A stretch of DNA of 64,000 bases from Fulvimarina manganoxydans (GCF_900176465.1 NZ_FWXR01000021.1:1-64000); one strand, 5' to 3'; shown: positions 38,489 to 48,110, numbered from the stretch's first letter. Made by a program: numbers and translations. The notes: a model not told the origin generated them from the sequence alone.

Positions 38489-38962
38489 ATGAAAAGAAAT
38501 GATGGAGCCATCAAGGCGATGCATGTCCTGATCGATGCCGATGCCTGCCCGGTGAAGGACGAGGCGATCGAGCTGGCGCTGCGCCACGGCTTCACGCCCG
38601 TCCTTGTCTCCAATGGCGGCATGCGCCCGTCGCGCTATCCCGATGCCGAGATCGTCACGGTGCCGGCCGGAGCCGATGCCGCCGACGACCGGATCGTGGA
38701 GATGGCCGGACCTGGGGACGTCGCGATCACTGCGGATGTTCCGCTCGCCTCCCGCGTTCTGGAAAAGGGTGCGGCAGCGATCGGGCCGACCGGCCGACCC
38801 TTCACGCCAGAGACCATCGGCGAGGCCCTATCCATGCGGGCCTTTTCCCAGCATTTGCGCGAGAGTGGCGAGATCAAGGGCTATAATGCGAGCTTCAGTG
38901 CCGCCGATCGCTCCCGCTTTCGCCAAGCGCTCGATCGGGCCTTACGAGGCGCAAAGGGATAG
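38489..38962 (+). CDS. UPF0178 / YaiI-YqxD family protein
   Basis: A 157-residue protein with the family's opening HVLIDADACPVKDEAIELA and the later ADVPLASRVLEKGAAAIGP and GRPFT, resembling a PIN-like fold. Its biochemical role is unproven. The ATG at 38489 has GGAG seven bases upstream; a second ATG at 38519 (MHVLIDADACP) matches the family start better but has only a close AAGG. Both are possible. Confidence 0.85.
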   Translation: MKRNDGAIKAMHVLIDADACPVKDEAIELALRHGFTPVLVSNGGMRPSRYPDAEIVTVPAGADAADDRIVEMAGPGDVAITADVPLASRVLEKGAAAIGPTGRPFTPETIGEALSMRAFSQHLRESGEIKGYNASFSAADRSRFRQALDRALRGAKG

Positions 38963-39116
38963 GGGCGACCATCAGCCTTTCGGCGCTGCGCGCCGGCACG
39001 CTTTCGCGAAGTGCTTGGCCGTGCGCTTGGTCAAGCTTGCCTTGCCCCCTGGGCGCTCATAGTTTCCAGCCTGACCCGCAATTGCGATTCCCGTAAGATT
39101 GAAGCTTCAGGCGCCC

Positions 39117-40157
39117 ATGTCCCGCACCAATTCTGTTCTCGACGCCATCGGCAACACCCCGTTGATCCGTCTCAACCGCGCCTCGGACGAGACCGGCTGC
39201 GAGATCTACGGCAAGGCGGAGTTTCTCAATCCGGGCCAATCGGTGAAGGATCGCGCCGGCCTCTTCATCATCCGCGATGCCGAAGCCAAGGGGCTCTTGG
39301 CCCCAGGCGGCATCATTGTCGAAGGCACGGCTGGCAATACCGGCATCGGCCTGTCGCTCGTCGCCAATGCGCTCGGCTACCGCACGGTCATCGTCATCCC
39401 CGAGACCCAGAGCGAGGAGAAGAAGGACGCTCTTCGTCTGATGGGCGCCGAACTCGTCGAAGTGCCGGCAGTTCCCTATAAAAACCCCAACAACTATGTG
39501 AAGCTCTCCGGGCGTCTTGCCGAACAGCTTGCCAAAAGCCATCCCGAAGGCGCGATCTGGGCCAATCAGTTCGACAATGTCGCCAATCGCGACGGGCATG
39601 TGGTGACGACCGCCGAGGAGATCTGGCACCAGACCGATGGCGAGGTGGACGGCTTCATCTGCGCGGTCGGCACCGGCGGAACGCTCGCCGGCTGCGCTCT
39701 CGGCCTCAAGCGCCATTCGGGCCATATCAAGATTGGCATCGCCGATCCCATGGGCGCCGCGCTCTATCATTATTACGCCCATGGCGAGTTGAAGTCGGAA
39801 GGCTCCTCGATCACCGAAGGCATCGGCCAGGGCCGCATCACCGCCAATCTGGAGGGCTTTGAGCCTGATTTCGCCTATCAGATCCCCGATGACGAGGCGC
39901 TGCGGATCGTCTTCGATCTGGTGCGCGAGGAGGGCCTGTGCCTCGGCGGCTCGTCGGGCATCAACATCGCCGGCGCGATCCGCATGGCCAAGGAGATGGG
40001 TCCCGGCCACCGGATCGTGACCATCCTCTGCGATTACGGCAATCGCTATCAGTCGAAGCTCTTCAATCCCGCTTTCCTGAAGGAGAAGGGCCTGCCGGTG
40101 CCGGATTGGATCGGCCAGACGCCCCAATTCGACATTCCGTTCGAACAGGCGGACTGA
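39117..40157 (+). CDS. cysK: Cysteine synthase A (O-acetylserine sulfhydrylase)
   Basis: Makes L-cysteine from O-acetylserine and sulfide. 346 residues. The PLP lysine is in GQSVKDRAG, with TAGNTGIGLS and the GTGGTLAG phosphate loop. Long form of the family, with C-terminal NPAFLKEKGLPVPDW. A TTG codon 18 bases upstream is in frame, but ATG 39117 is the better start. alaX follows after 5 bases, and sseA further downstream, so this is a sulfur/amino-acid run. Confidence 0.95.
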   Translation: MSRTNSVLDAIGNTPLIRLNRASDETGCEIYGKAEFLNPGQSVKDRAGLFIIRDAEAKGLLAPGGIIVEGTAGNTGIGLSLVANALGYRTVIVIPETQSEEKKDALRLMGAELVEVPAVPYKNPNNYVKLSGRLAEQLAKSHPEGAIWANQFDNVANRDGHVVTTAEEIWHQTDGEVDGFICAVGTGGTLAGCALGLKRHSGHIKIGIADPMGAALYHYYAHGELKSEGSSITEGIGQGRITANLEGFEPDFAYQIPDDEALRIVFDLVREEGLCLGGSSGINIAGAIRMAKEMGPGHRIVTILCDYGNRYQSKLFNPAFLKEKGLPVPDWIGQTPQFDIPFEQAD

Positions 40158-40162
40158 GCGCC

Positions 40163-40921
40163 ATGGATCAGCCCAGCGCCGAGACCAATCCCGGAACCGA
40201 GCGCGTCTATCAGGACGACGCCTATCTCTCGACGATGGAAGCCAAGCTCCTGCGCATCGAGGGCGAGCGCGGGCTGGTCTTCGATCGCACGAATTTCTTT
40301 GCCACGGGCGGCGGCCAGCCCGGTGATACCGGCCATGTGGAACTCGCCGATGGCCGCACGATTCCGATCGTCGAGACCGCCTATTCGCCGGACAAGCGCG
40401 ATGTCGTCATGTTCGCCGGCCCGGAGGCGGACCTGCCAGCCCCCGGCGAGACCTTGACACTCCATATCGACTGGCCGCGCCGCTATCGGCTGATGCGCAT
40501 GCACACGGCCTGTCACCTTCTCACCGTCGTCTGCCCCTTCCCGATCACCGGCGCGGCCGTCGGCGAGATGGAATCGCGCGTTGATTTCGACATGGGCAGC
40601 GAGGCGCCCGACAAGGCCGCCGTCACCGACGCGCTGATGGCCCTGGTCCGCGCCAATCACCCGGTCTTCACCCAGACGATCACCGAGGCCGAGCTCGACG
40701 CCAATCCAGGTCTCGTCAAATCCAAACACGTCAAGCCGCCACGAAGCACCGGCACCGTGCGCCTGGTGGCGATCGGCGAGAACGGCGCGATCGACACACA
40801 GCCTTGCGGCGGCACCCACGTGTCGGAGACGGGCGAGCTCGGCGAGATCCATATCGGCAAGATCGAGAAGAAGGGCCGGGAAAATCGCCGCTTTCGCATC
40901 CGTTTCGGGCCGCCGGCCTAA
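40163..40921 (+). CDS. Alanyl-tRNA editing protein (AlaX-type)
   Basis: A stand-alone hydrolase of mischarged tRNA(Ala), 252 residues. It has the editing-domain zinc ligands HTACH (HXXXH) and CGGTH (CXXXH), separated by a normal distance, plus FFATGGGQPGDTG. It follows cysK by five bases and is probably cotranscribed. The frame extends further upstream inside cysK, but ATG 40163 is the family start. Confidence 0.92.
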   Translation: MDQPSAETNPGTERVYQDDAYLSTMEAKLLRIEGERGLVFDRTNFFATGGGQPGDTGHVELADGRTIPIVETAYSPDKRDVVMFAGPEADLPAPGETLTLHIDWPRRYRLMRMHTACHLLTVVCPFPITGAAVGEMESRVDFDMGSEAPDKAAVTDALMALVRANHPVFTQTITEAELDANPGLVKSKHVKPPRSTGTVRLVAIGENGAIDTQPCGGTHVSETGELGEIHIGKIEKKGRENRRFRIRFGPPA

Positions 40922-41041
40922 AGGATTTCGAGGCCTCCTCCTTGCCTCGGCCTTCGTGCCTCCCTTATGCCTTGATCCTTCCGGTCCCTCCTGCATTTGC
41001 GCAGGTTACGACCCGTGCGAACGACATTTGGCGATCGAGCG

Positions 41042-41887
41042 ATGACCCAGAACCCCTTTCTCATTTCCGCGAGCGATCTGGCCGAGGTGCTCGGGCGGCC
41101 CGGCCTCTCGATCGTCGACGCCTCCTGGTATCTGCCGGCACAGAACCGCTTCGCTCGGGCGGAATATGACGCCGGCCATGTTCCCGGCGCCGTCTTCTTC
41201 GATCAGGACGCGGTGGTCGATCCAGCCTCCAACCTGCCGCACACCCTGCCCTCGCCCGACATCTTCGCCAAAGCCGTCGGCGAAATGGGCATTTCGAACA
41301 CCGATACGATCGTCGTCTATGACGGCATGGGTCTCTTTTCCGGCCCCCGCATCTGGTGGATGTTCCGCACCTTCGGCGCCAAGGATGTCCGTCTTCTCGA
41401 CGGCGGAATGCCGGCCTGGATCGCGGGCGGTCATCCGGTGGAGAGCGCGGCTCCCGCCGTGAGCCCCAAGAATTTCGAGCCCGCTTTCGACCGCAGCGCC
41501 GTCGCTGATCTTGCCGAGATGCGCCGCATCGTCTCCGAGAAAAGCCGCCAGATCGTCGATGTGAGGCCCGCCGAGCGTTTCGCAGGCCAAGCGGCCGAGC
41601 CACGCCCCGGCGTGCGCGCCGGCCATATGCCGGGTGCGGCGAACCTGCCCTTCCCGCTTCTCGGCGAGGACGGCAAATTGAAATCGCCGGAGGCGCTGCG
41701 CCGGGCGATGCAGGAGGCCGGCATCGACCCGCAGGCGCCTTCGGTGACGAGTTGTGGCTCGGGCGTCACCGCCGCCATCCTGAATCTCGCCTTCGAGACG
41801 GTCGGCAATCGGGACGCCAAGCTCTTCGACGGCTCCTGGACCGAATGGGGCTCGGCGAGCGATACGCCGGTCGAGACCGGAGCATGA
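41042..41887 (+). CDS. sseA: 3-mercaptopyruvate sulfurtransferase
   Basis: Transfers sulfur from 3-mercaptopyruvate to thiol acceptors. 281 residues, two rhodanese domains. The active-site loop SCGSGVTA carries the catalytic cysteine and the SGVT of the mercaptopyruvate subfamily (thiosulfate sulfurtransferases have CRKGVT). Its last base overlaps the following GNAT start (ATGA). It lies 120 bases past alaX, in the same direction. Confidence 0.95.
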   Translation: MTQNPFLISASDLAEVLGRPGLSIVDASWYLPAQNRFARAEYDAGHVPGAVFFDQDAVVDPASNLPHTLPSPDIFAKAVGEMGISNTDTIVVYDGMGLFSGPRIWWMFRTFGAKDVRLLDGGMPAWIAGGHPVESAAPAVSPKNFEPAFDRSAVADLAEMRRIVSEKSRQIVDVRPAERFAGQAAEPRPGVRAGHMPGAANLPFPLLGEDGKLKSPEALRRAMQEAGIDPQAPSVTSCGSGVTAAILNLAFETVGNRDAKLFDGSWTEWGSASDTPVETGA

Positions 41888-42444
41888 GACCCGTGCGACT
41901 GCTCACGACCCGCGTCCTCAGCCTGGAAATGACCGTCGAGGCCTATCGCGCCGGACGCGAGACCGAGCTTCGCGCCCGGCGATTGCGGATCGAAGACCAT
42001 CCGCGCATGCCGCTGCCGCGCTATCGCGCGCTCTATGAGGCGGTCGGCGCGGCCCATCACTGGACCTCCCGGCTTCTCCCCGACGACCGGCTGCGCGAGG
42101 AGATCCACAACCCCAAATGCCGCCTCTACACCGCCGCTCTCGGCCATGACACGGTCGGCTGGTTCGAGGTCGAGGTGAAGCGCGCGATCCGTGAAGCGCG
42201 GATCGTCCATTTCGGCATGCTGCCCGCCTTTCAGGGCCTCGGCCATGCGGGCGAGATGCTGGAGCGGGCGATCGAGGCCGGCTTTTCGGAAGGGCCGAAA
42301 CGGCTCATCATCGAGACCAACACGCTGGACCATCCCGCCGCCCTCAAACTCTACCGAAAGCACGGCTTCGTGCCTTACGCCTCGCGCGAGGTGCAGACGC
42401 CGACCTTCGACTCCTTCCTGGACCGTGTGAGGGCCGCCTCGTGA
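41884..42444 (+). CDS. GNAT-family N-acetyltransferase
   Basis: A 186-residue acetyltransferase. The acetyl-CoA loop is of the GLGHAG type (MLPAFQGLGHAGEMLERAIE), with the C-terminal FYRKHGF-like LYRKHGFVPY. It begins MRPVRLLTTRVLSLEMTVEA. It overlaps sseA by four bases and its stop overlaps the next gene, so it belongs to a coupled operon. Acceptor substrate unknown. Confidence 0.87.
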   Translation: MRPVRLLTTRVLSLEMTVEAYRAGRETELRARRLRIEDHPRMPLPRYRALYEAVGAAHHWTSRLLPDDRLREEIHNPKCRLYTAALGHDTVGWFEVEVKRAIREARIVHFGMLPAFQGLGHAGEMLERAIEAGFSEGPKRLIIETNTLDHPAALKLYRKHGFVPYASREVQTPTFDSFLDRVRAAS

Positions 42445-43397
42445 TCATCGTCGATTTCGCGACCGGCGAGGCGAACCTCACCTGGACCGGCATCGTCGAG
42501 GCGCTCGAAGCCGGCCATCGCCGCCCCCGCGCCGAGATCGGCGATCTCCTCTTGGGTTCAGGCGAGAACCGCATGCTCAATCGCGCCGCCTGGATCGACG
42601 GTCTCGGCATCGCGATGAAATCGGTGACGGTGTTCGCAGGCAATCCGCGCCGCGATCCCCCGCTCCCCTCCGTGCAGGGCGGCGTCCTGCTCTTCGATCA
42701 CGAGAGCGGCGCGCCGCTCGCCCTCGTCGACGGACCGCTGGTCACCAAATGGAAGACCGCCGGCGACTCGCTCCTCGGCGCCCGGCGCCTTGCAAGGCCC
42801 GACGCCAAGCGGCTTCTCGTCTGCGGCGCGGGCACCCTCGCGAAAAGCCTGATCGAAGCCTATTCGGCCGGTTTCGAAGCCCTGGAGGACATCCGCGTCT
42901 GGAACCGCAGCCAGGACCGCGCCGAAGCGCTTATCGAGGAGATGGGCGGTATCGGAGCCAGGATCAGCGTCGCCCATGACCTCGAAGAGGCCGTTCGGGA
43001 GAGCGACATCGTCTCGACCGCAACCATGGCAAGCGAACCCTTTTTGAAGGGCGAATGGCTCGCCCCCGGCACTCATGTGGACCTTATCGGTGCCTATCGG
43101 CCGGATATGCGCGAGGCCGACGATGCCGTTCTGACGCGCGGGCGCCTCTTCGTCGACAGTTTCGAGACGACGATCGGCCATATCGGCGAGATCGAAATCC
43201 CCCTGAGGGCCGGCACGATCACCCGCGAGACGATCCTGGGCGATCTCAACGACATCGTCGCCGAAACCACCGGACGGCAGGACAAGGACGAGATCACCGT
43301 CTTCAAGAATGGCGGCGGCGCCCATCTCGACCTGATGACGGCCCGGCACATTCTCGATCGGCTGGACGAACCCTCCGCCGCGCAGTCGGCCGGCTGA
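42441..43397 (+). CDS. Ornithine cyclodeaminase / mu-crystallin family protein
   Basis: An NAD(P)-binding enzyme of 318 residues with a GTG start overlapping the GNAT gene. It has MKSVTVFAGNP, the family's DGPLVTKWKTAG, the Rossmann LLVCGAGTLAKSLIEAY and the GTHVDLIGA loop. Members include ornithine cyclodeaminase, alanine dehydrogenases and ketimine reductases, so the exact substrate is uncertain. Confidence 0.88.
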   Translation: MIIVDFATGEANLTWTGIVEALEAGHRRPRAEIGDLLLGSGENRMLNRAAWIDGLGIAMKSVTVFAGNPRRDPPLPSVQGGVLLFDHESGAPLALVDGPLVTKWKTAGDSLLGARRLARPDAKRLLVCGAGTLAKSLIEAYSAGFEALEDIRVWNRSQDRAEALIEEMGGIGARISVAHDLEEAVRESDIVSTATMASEPFLKGEWLAPGTHVDLIGAYRPDMREADDAVLTRGRLFVDSFETTIGHIGEIEIPLRAGTITRETILGDLNDIVAETTGRQDKDEITVFKNGGGAHLDLMTARHILDRLDEPSAAQSAG

Positions 43398-43413
43398 GGC
43401 GCCAGGCCAAGTG

Positions 43414-44394
43414 ATGGGCACCGCTTTGCGCGTTCTTCTCGCCGTCCTCTGCCTCGTCCTGGTCCTGGGCGGCGCCTTCTGGGTCTTCGGGCCCCGCGAG
43501 CCGGTCGATCTGACGATCCGCTTCGATCCGGCCTCGATCGGCGACGACCCGGAGGCCTATCTCAAGCGGCGCGAGGCCGACATTCCCAATCTGAGGTCCT
43601 CTGCCGAAAAGGAAATCGTCTGGGCCGATCCGCGATCCAAGGCAAAGACACCGATCGCCTTCATTTATCTCCACGGCTTTTCGGCCGCCAAGCCGGAAAC
43701 ACGCCCGCTTCTCGATATCGCCGCGCGCGAGATCGGCGCCAATCTCTTCTACACGCGGCTCACCGGCCACGGCCGCGATCCGGCGGCCATGCCCCAGACC
43801 AGCGTCAATGACTGGCTGAACGATCTTGCCGAGGCGATCGCCATCGGCCGGCGGATCGGCGAGCGGGTCGTCATCGTAGGCACCTCGACCGGCGCGACAC
43901 TCGCCACCCTCGGAACGAGCGTGCCCGGCTTGATGGACGGGGTCGCCGGCCTTGTCTTCATCTCGCCGAACTATGCGGTGAACGATCCCCTCGCCTTCAT
44001 GCTGGAAGTTCCGATGGCACGGACGCTCCTGCCGAGGCTGGGCGGCGCCATGCGCGGCTTCGAGCCGTCCAACGAGGCGGAGGCCGAGGGCTGGACATGG
44101 CGCTATCCGACCGAAGCCGTGGCCCCGCTCGGCGCGCTGGTGCGGGCAGTCCGCAGCCTCGATCCGGCGGCGATCGAATTGCCGCTTCTCGTCTTCAGGT
44201 CGGACCTGGACCGGGTGGTGAAACCGGAGGCGACAACACTCTTCATCGCCCGATGGGGCGGGCCCCACGAAATTGTCACCGTCAATGACGGCGACGATCC
44301 CAATCACCATGTGCTCGCCGGCAACGTTCTCTCCCCCTCCACGACGATGCGCCTCGCAAGCCGCATCGTCGAATGGGTCAAGGCTTTGCGGTAA
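43414..44394 (+). CDS. Alpha/beta hydrolase with N-terminal membrane anchor
   Basis: 326 residues. An N-terminal hydrophobic segment (VLLAVLCLVLVLGGAFWVFG) may be a signal anchor. The hydrolase fold has an oxyanion FIYLHGFSA, a nucleophile elbow GTSTGA and a late catalytic His in NHHVL. It starts 16 bases past the ornithine-cyclodeaminase-like gene; an in-frame GTG precedes the chosen ATG by one codon. Substrate unknown, lipid-like esters are possible. Confidence 0.85.
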   Translation: MGTALRVLLAVLCLVLVLGGAFWVFGPREPVDLTIRFDPASIGDDPEAYLKRREADIPNLRSSAEKEIVWADPRSKAKTPIAFIYLHGFSAAKPETRPLLDIAAREIGANLFYTRLTGHGRDPAAMPQTSVNDWLNDLAEAIAIGRRIGERVVIVGTSTGATLATLGTSVPGLMDGVAGLVFISPNYAVNDPLAFMLEVPMARTLLPRLGGAMRGFEPSNEAEAEGWTWRYPTEAVAPLGALVRAVRSLDPAAIELPLLVFRSDLDRVVKPEATTLFIARWGGPHEIVTVNDGDDPNHHVLAGNVLSPSTTMRLASRIVEWVKALR

Positions 44395-44403
44395 CCGCGA
44401 CCG

Positions 44404-45660
44404 TCAGATCAGAAGATCGGCGACGATCTGGTCGTTGGTGATGTCCTGATAGCGGATGCCGGAGGCGGCGAAGCGCGAGAGCAGGGAATCAAAATTGCCC
44501 GGATCCTTGGTCTCGATGCCGAGCAGGATCGAGCCGAAATCGCGGGCGGACTTCTTCAGATATTCGAAACGGGCGATGTCGTCGTCGGGACCGAGCAGAT
44601 TGAGGAAGTCCTTCAGCGCGCCGGGCCGCTGGGCCAGACGCAGGATGAAATACTTCTTCAAGCCTTCGAAGCGCAGCGAGCGCTCGCGCACATCCGGCAG
44701 GCGCTCGAAGTCGAAATTGCCGCCCGAGACGACGCAGACCACTGTCTTGCCGCGAATATCGGTCTTCAAGCTTTTCAGCGCGTCGATGGCGAGCGCCCCG
44801 GCCGGCTCCAATACGATTCCTTCGATATTCAGCATCTCCAGCATGGTGGCGCAGAGACGCCCCTCGGGGGCGAGCAACACGGCCTCGGGCGGAAAGCCTT
44901 TCAGGGTCTGGTAGGGGATCTGGCCGATCTCGGCGACCGAGGCGCCGTCGACGAAGCCGTCGATCTGCTCCATCCGGGTCAGCGAGCCGTTGCGGAGGCT
45001 GGTCTGAAGGCTCGGCGCGCCGAGCGGCTCGACAAAGCGCAGGAAGGGAGTCTCGCCGATCGCGTTGAAATAGCGGGTCATGCCCGAGGCGAGACCGCCG
45101 CCGCCCACCGGCATGACGACGAAGTCGGGCTTCTCGTCCCCCAATTCGTCGACGACCTCCTTGGCGACGCTCGCCTGGCCCTCGACGATGTCCTCATGGT
45201 CGAAGGGCGGGACGAGATCGGCGCCCGCCTCGTGGGCATAGGTCTTGGCGGCCCTGTAGCAATCGTCGAAGAAGTCGCCGACGAGTTCGATCTCGACCGC
45301 GTCGCCGCCAAAGGCGCGGGTCTTGCCGATCTTCTGCTGGGGTGTCGTCACGGGCATGAAGACGCGACCCGAAACGCCGAAATGGCGGCAGGCGAAGGCG
45401 AAGCCTTGCGCGTGATTGCCGGCCGAGGCACAGCAGAATTTCGTATTCGCCGTCTCCGACGCCATCTTCTTGCGCATGAAGTTGAAGGCGCCACGGATCT
45501 TGTAGGAGCGCACCGGAGTCAAGTCCTCGCGCTTCAGGAAGATGCGCGCGCCGTATTTGGCCGAAAGATGCTCGTTGAGTTGCAGAGGCGTTGCCGGAAA
45601 GAGCGCGCGCAACTCGGCTTCGGCGGCAGCGACGCCCGCCGGAAAATCCGTCATGGTCAT
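44404..45660 (-). CDS. ilvA: Threonine ammonia-lyase (threonine deaminase)
   Basis: Converts threonine to 2-oxobutyrate, first step of isoleucine synthesis. 418 residues. The PLP lysine is in SYKIRGAF, then ASAGNHAQGFAF and MPVGGGGLASG. The C terminus carries a single ACT-like regulatory domain (KKYFILRLAQRPGALKDFL), as in short IlvA proteins. A frame extends upstream to 45717, but the ATG at 45660 starts MTMTDFPAGV and matches better. The hairpin GGCGAG/CTCGCC lies in its leader, and a 25-codon ORF rich in Ile, Val and Thr precedes it on the same strand. Confidence 0.94.
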   Translation of the reverse strand: MTMTDFPAGVAAAEAELRALFPATPLQLNEHLSAKYGARIFLKREDLTPVRSYKIRGAFNFMRKKMASETANTKFCCASAGNHAQGFAFACRHFGVSGRVFMPVTTPQQKIGKTRAFGGDAVEIELVGDFFDDCYRAAKTYAHEAGADLVPPFDHEDIVEGQASVAKEVVDELGDEKPDFVVMPVGGGGLASGMTRYFNAIGETPFLRFVEPLGAPSLQTSLRNGSLTRMEQIDGFVDGASVAEIGQIPYQTLKGFPPEAVLLAPEGRLCATMLEMLNIEGIVLEPAGALAIDALKSLKTDIRGKTVVCVVSGGNFDFERLPDVRERSLRFEGLKKYFILRLAQRPGALKDFLNLLGPDDDIARFEYLKKSARDFGSILLGIETKDPGNFDSLLSRFAASGIRYQDITNDQIVADLLI

Positions 45661-45870
45661 GATGTCAAACGTCCGTTTCGTCTCGGCGAGGAGGTTTGTC
45701 TCGCCTTGAAGGGACACGAGGACGGCCCCGGCGCGCGGCTTGTCCTGCCGCTTGCTGCCGTCTGGTCGCCCTTGTCCCGGGTCATGTCGAAGAATCTCGT
45801 GTCGGACAGGCCCGAAGCGCCTCTGGCTCGTCCCGCCCGGCCGGTCGTGGTCGCTCTTGCGCTCGAAACG

Positions 45871-45948
45871 TCAGAAGGTTCGGGCCGCGACGACGCCGGC
45901 GCCGATAATCGAAAGGAACGCTCCGCCGATCGATGGAATGCTCGTCAT
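45871..45948 (-). CDS. 25-residue hydrophobic small ORF with strong ribosome binding site, before ilvA
   Basis: Translation starts MTSIPSIGGAFLSIIGAGVV and ends ARTF. AAAGGAG lies six bases before the ATG. Nine of 25 residues are Ile, Val, Leu or Thr, and the middle forms a probable membrane span. It is about 210 bases upstream of ilvA on the same strand and divergent from the cupin. It could be a leader peptide in ilvA control or an independent membrane miniprotein. No terminator-type T-run is seen between it and ilvA. Confidence 0.5.
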   Translation of the reverse strand: MTSIPSIGGAFLSIIGAGVVAARTF

Positions 45949-46044
45949 CGCACGCTCCTTTCTTTGTCGCCCTGACACAATGCCGGCTTGTCTTGGGCGA
46001 TATGCCGGCGTTTGTAAAGGTTGCGCCAACGCTCAAGGAGCCTC

Positions 46045-46542
46045 ATGATGACGGAGACGGTCAGCCCGCAGCGCTTCGATGCCATCGCCGCTTTGGAAGC
46101 GCCCATCCGCACCAAACCTTCCAATTACCCCGAACCTTTTTTCAGCCGCATGGCCGGCCGAACCAAGCGACCGCTCGGGGATCTCTTCGGGCTGACGAAT
46201 TTCGGGGTCAATCTGACGACGCTGGCCCCCGGCGCGGTCTCGGCACTCTTCCACCGCCATTCGAGGCAGGACGAATTCGTCTTCATCGTCGAAGGCACCC
46301 CGACCCTCGTTACCGAGTCCGGCGAGACGCTAATGGCCCCGGGCATGGTAGCCGGCTTTGCGGCGGGCGGCACCGCCCATCACCTTCACAACCGGACGGA
46401 TAGGCCCGCGACCTATCTGGAGATCGGCGACCGCACGCCCGGCGACGAAGTCTCCTATCCGCAAGACGATCTGATGGCGGTCTGGACCGAAGGGCGCTGG
46501 GTCTTCACTCGCAAGGATGGAACGCCTTATCAGGCACCTTGA
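46045..46542 (+). CDS. Cupin-domain protein
   Basis: 165 residues, one cupin domain with the metal-binding motifs FHRHSRQDEFVFIVEG and AGGTAHHLHN. AAGGAG precedes the ATG. The frame extends upstream, but MMTETVSPQRF is the plausible start. Small cupins of this sort often act on sugars or acidic metabolites; no specific function can be assigned. Confidence 0.85.
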   Translation: MMTETVSPQRFDAIAALEAPIRTKPSNYPEPFFSRMAGRTKRPLGDLFGLTNFGVNLTTLAPGAVSALFHRHSRQDEFVFIVEGTPTLVTESGETLMAPGMVAGFAAGGTAHHLHNRTDRPATYLEIGDRTPGDEVSYPQDDLMAVWTEGRWVFTRKDGTPYQAP

Positions 46543-46700
46543 CGGGTCGCCTTTGTCCGAAGGCAGCCTTCACGAGGGCATCGGCGGGAGCGCCCCATTG
46601 AAGCGGCGCCGGGATCGCTTCATCTTAAGACCCAATGATCCGGCGTGATCTTGAGAGGCGAAACCAGCCCGCAGGAACGCCGCACGAGGGAGACGACACC

Positions 46701-48110
46701 GTGACCATGACGCGCAATTTCGTTTCGAGCGATGATATCCGCTCGCGCTTCTCGCGGGCGATGTCGGCCATGTATCGCAGCGAAGTGCCGCAATATGGCA
46801 CGCTCGTCGAACTCGTCGAAGAGATCAACGACCTGCGCCTCAGGGACGATCCCGATCTTGCCGCCTCGCTCGAACGCTCCGGCGAGCTCTCGCGCCTCTC
46901 GGAAGAGCGCCACGGAGCCATCCGCCTCGGAACGCCGGGCGAACTCGCCACCATCGCCCGCGTCTTCGCGGTGATGGGCATGCATCCGGTCGGCTATTAC
47001 GATCTCTCCGTCGCCGGCATTCCGGTTCATTCGACGGCGTTTCGGCCGATCGATCCGGCCGCCTTGTCGAAGAACCCGTTCCGGATTTTCACATCGCTGC
47101 TGCGGCTCGACTGGATCGAGGACGAAAGCCTTCGCCGCGAGGCCGAAGACATTCTCTCCCGCCGCTCGATCTTCACCGAGGGCGCGCTCGCCCTTCTGGA
47201 CAAGGCCGAGCAGGATGGCGGGCTGGGCGAGGCGGATGCCGAGCGCTTCGTTCAGGAAGCGCTCGAAACCTTCCGCTGGCACGAGGCGGCGACCGTCGAC
47301 CGGGCGACCTATGAACGGCTCGCCAAGGCCCATCGCCTGATCGCCGACGTCGTCTGCTTCCGGGGCCCGCATATCAATCATCTGACCCCGCGCACCCTCG
47401 ATATCGACGCGGTCCAGGCGATGATGCCGCAAAGAGGCATTTCCCCGAAGGCGGTCATCGAAGGCCCGCCGCGCCGGCTCTGCCCTATCCTTCTACGCCA
47501 GACGAGCTTCAAGGCGTTGGAGGAGGCGATCGCCTTCCAGGGCCAGAACGGGGCCGAGGACGGCACCCATACCGCCCGCTTCGGCGAGATCGAGCAGCGC
47601 GGCATCGCGCTGACGCCGAAAGGCCGCGCGCTCTATGACAAGCTTCTCAACGAAGCGCGATCCGACGCATCCGTCGCCGCCTCCGGCGAGGGCGCTTCGG
47701 ACTACGAAACCGCGCTGACCCATCGCTTCACCGATTTTCCCGACAATTGGACGTCGATGCGCGCCGAAGGCCTCGCTTATTTCCATTATACGCCGACCCA
47801 AAGCGGGCTCGACCGGGCCGAAAGCGGCGAGACGAGCACCGATCCCGACGCGCTGATCGAGGCGGGCGACCTCACCTTCGATCCGATCGTCTATGAGGAT
47901 TTCCTGCCCGTCTCGGCGGCTGGGATTTTCCAATCCAATCTGTCGAGCGACGCCCAGACCAATGCGAGCGCCAAGGGAAGCAAGCCGGCCTTCGAGGCAG
48001 CCCTTTCCCGCGCCGTCCACGACGAGACGAGCCTTTACGCGAAAGCCGAAGAGGCCTCGATCGCCTCGGCCCTGTCGGCCCTTGCGCCGCGCCGCCGGGC
48101 GAATGCCTGA
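46701..48110 (+). CDS. DUF1338 protein, 2-oxoadipate dioxygenase/decarboxylase (HglS) family
   Basis: 469 residues. In this family (HglS/YdcJ) a non-heme iron enzyme converts 2-oxoadipate to 2-hydroxyglutarate in lysine catabolism. Conserved stretches seen are PQYGTLVELV, HGAIRLGTPGEL, GPHINHLTPRTLDID (metal-binding His) and YFHYTPT. The GTG at 46701 has GAGGGAG eight bases upstream; the next in-frame ATG at 46707 is an alternative. No other lysine-catabolic gene is adjacent. Confidence 0.85.
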   Translation: MTMTRNFVSSDDIRSRFSRAMSAMYRSEVPQYGTLVELVEEINDLRLRDDPDLAASLERSGELSRLSEERHGAIRLGTPGELATIARVFAVMGMHPVGYYDLSVAGIPVHSTAFRPIDPAALSKNPFRIFTSLLRLDWIEDESLRREAEDILSRRSIFTEGALALLDKAEQDGGLGEADAERFVQEALETFRWHEAATVDRATYERLAKAHRLIADVVCFRGPHINHLTPRTLDIDAVQAMMPQRGISPKAVIEGPPRRLCPILLRQTSFKALEEAIAFQGQNGAEDGTHTARFGEIEQRGIALTPKGRALYDKLLNEARSDASVAASGEGASDYETALTHRFTDFPDNWTSMRAEGLAYFHYTPTQSGLDRAESGETSTDPDALIEAGDLTFDPIVYEDFLPVSAAGIFQSNLSSDAQTNASAKGSKPAFEAALSRAVHDETSLYAKAEEASIASALSALAPRRRANA

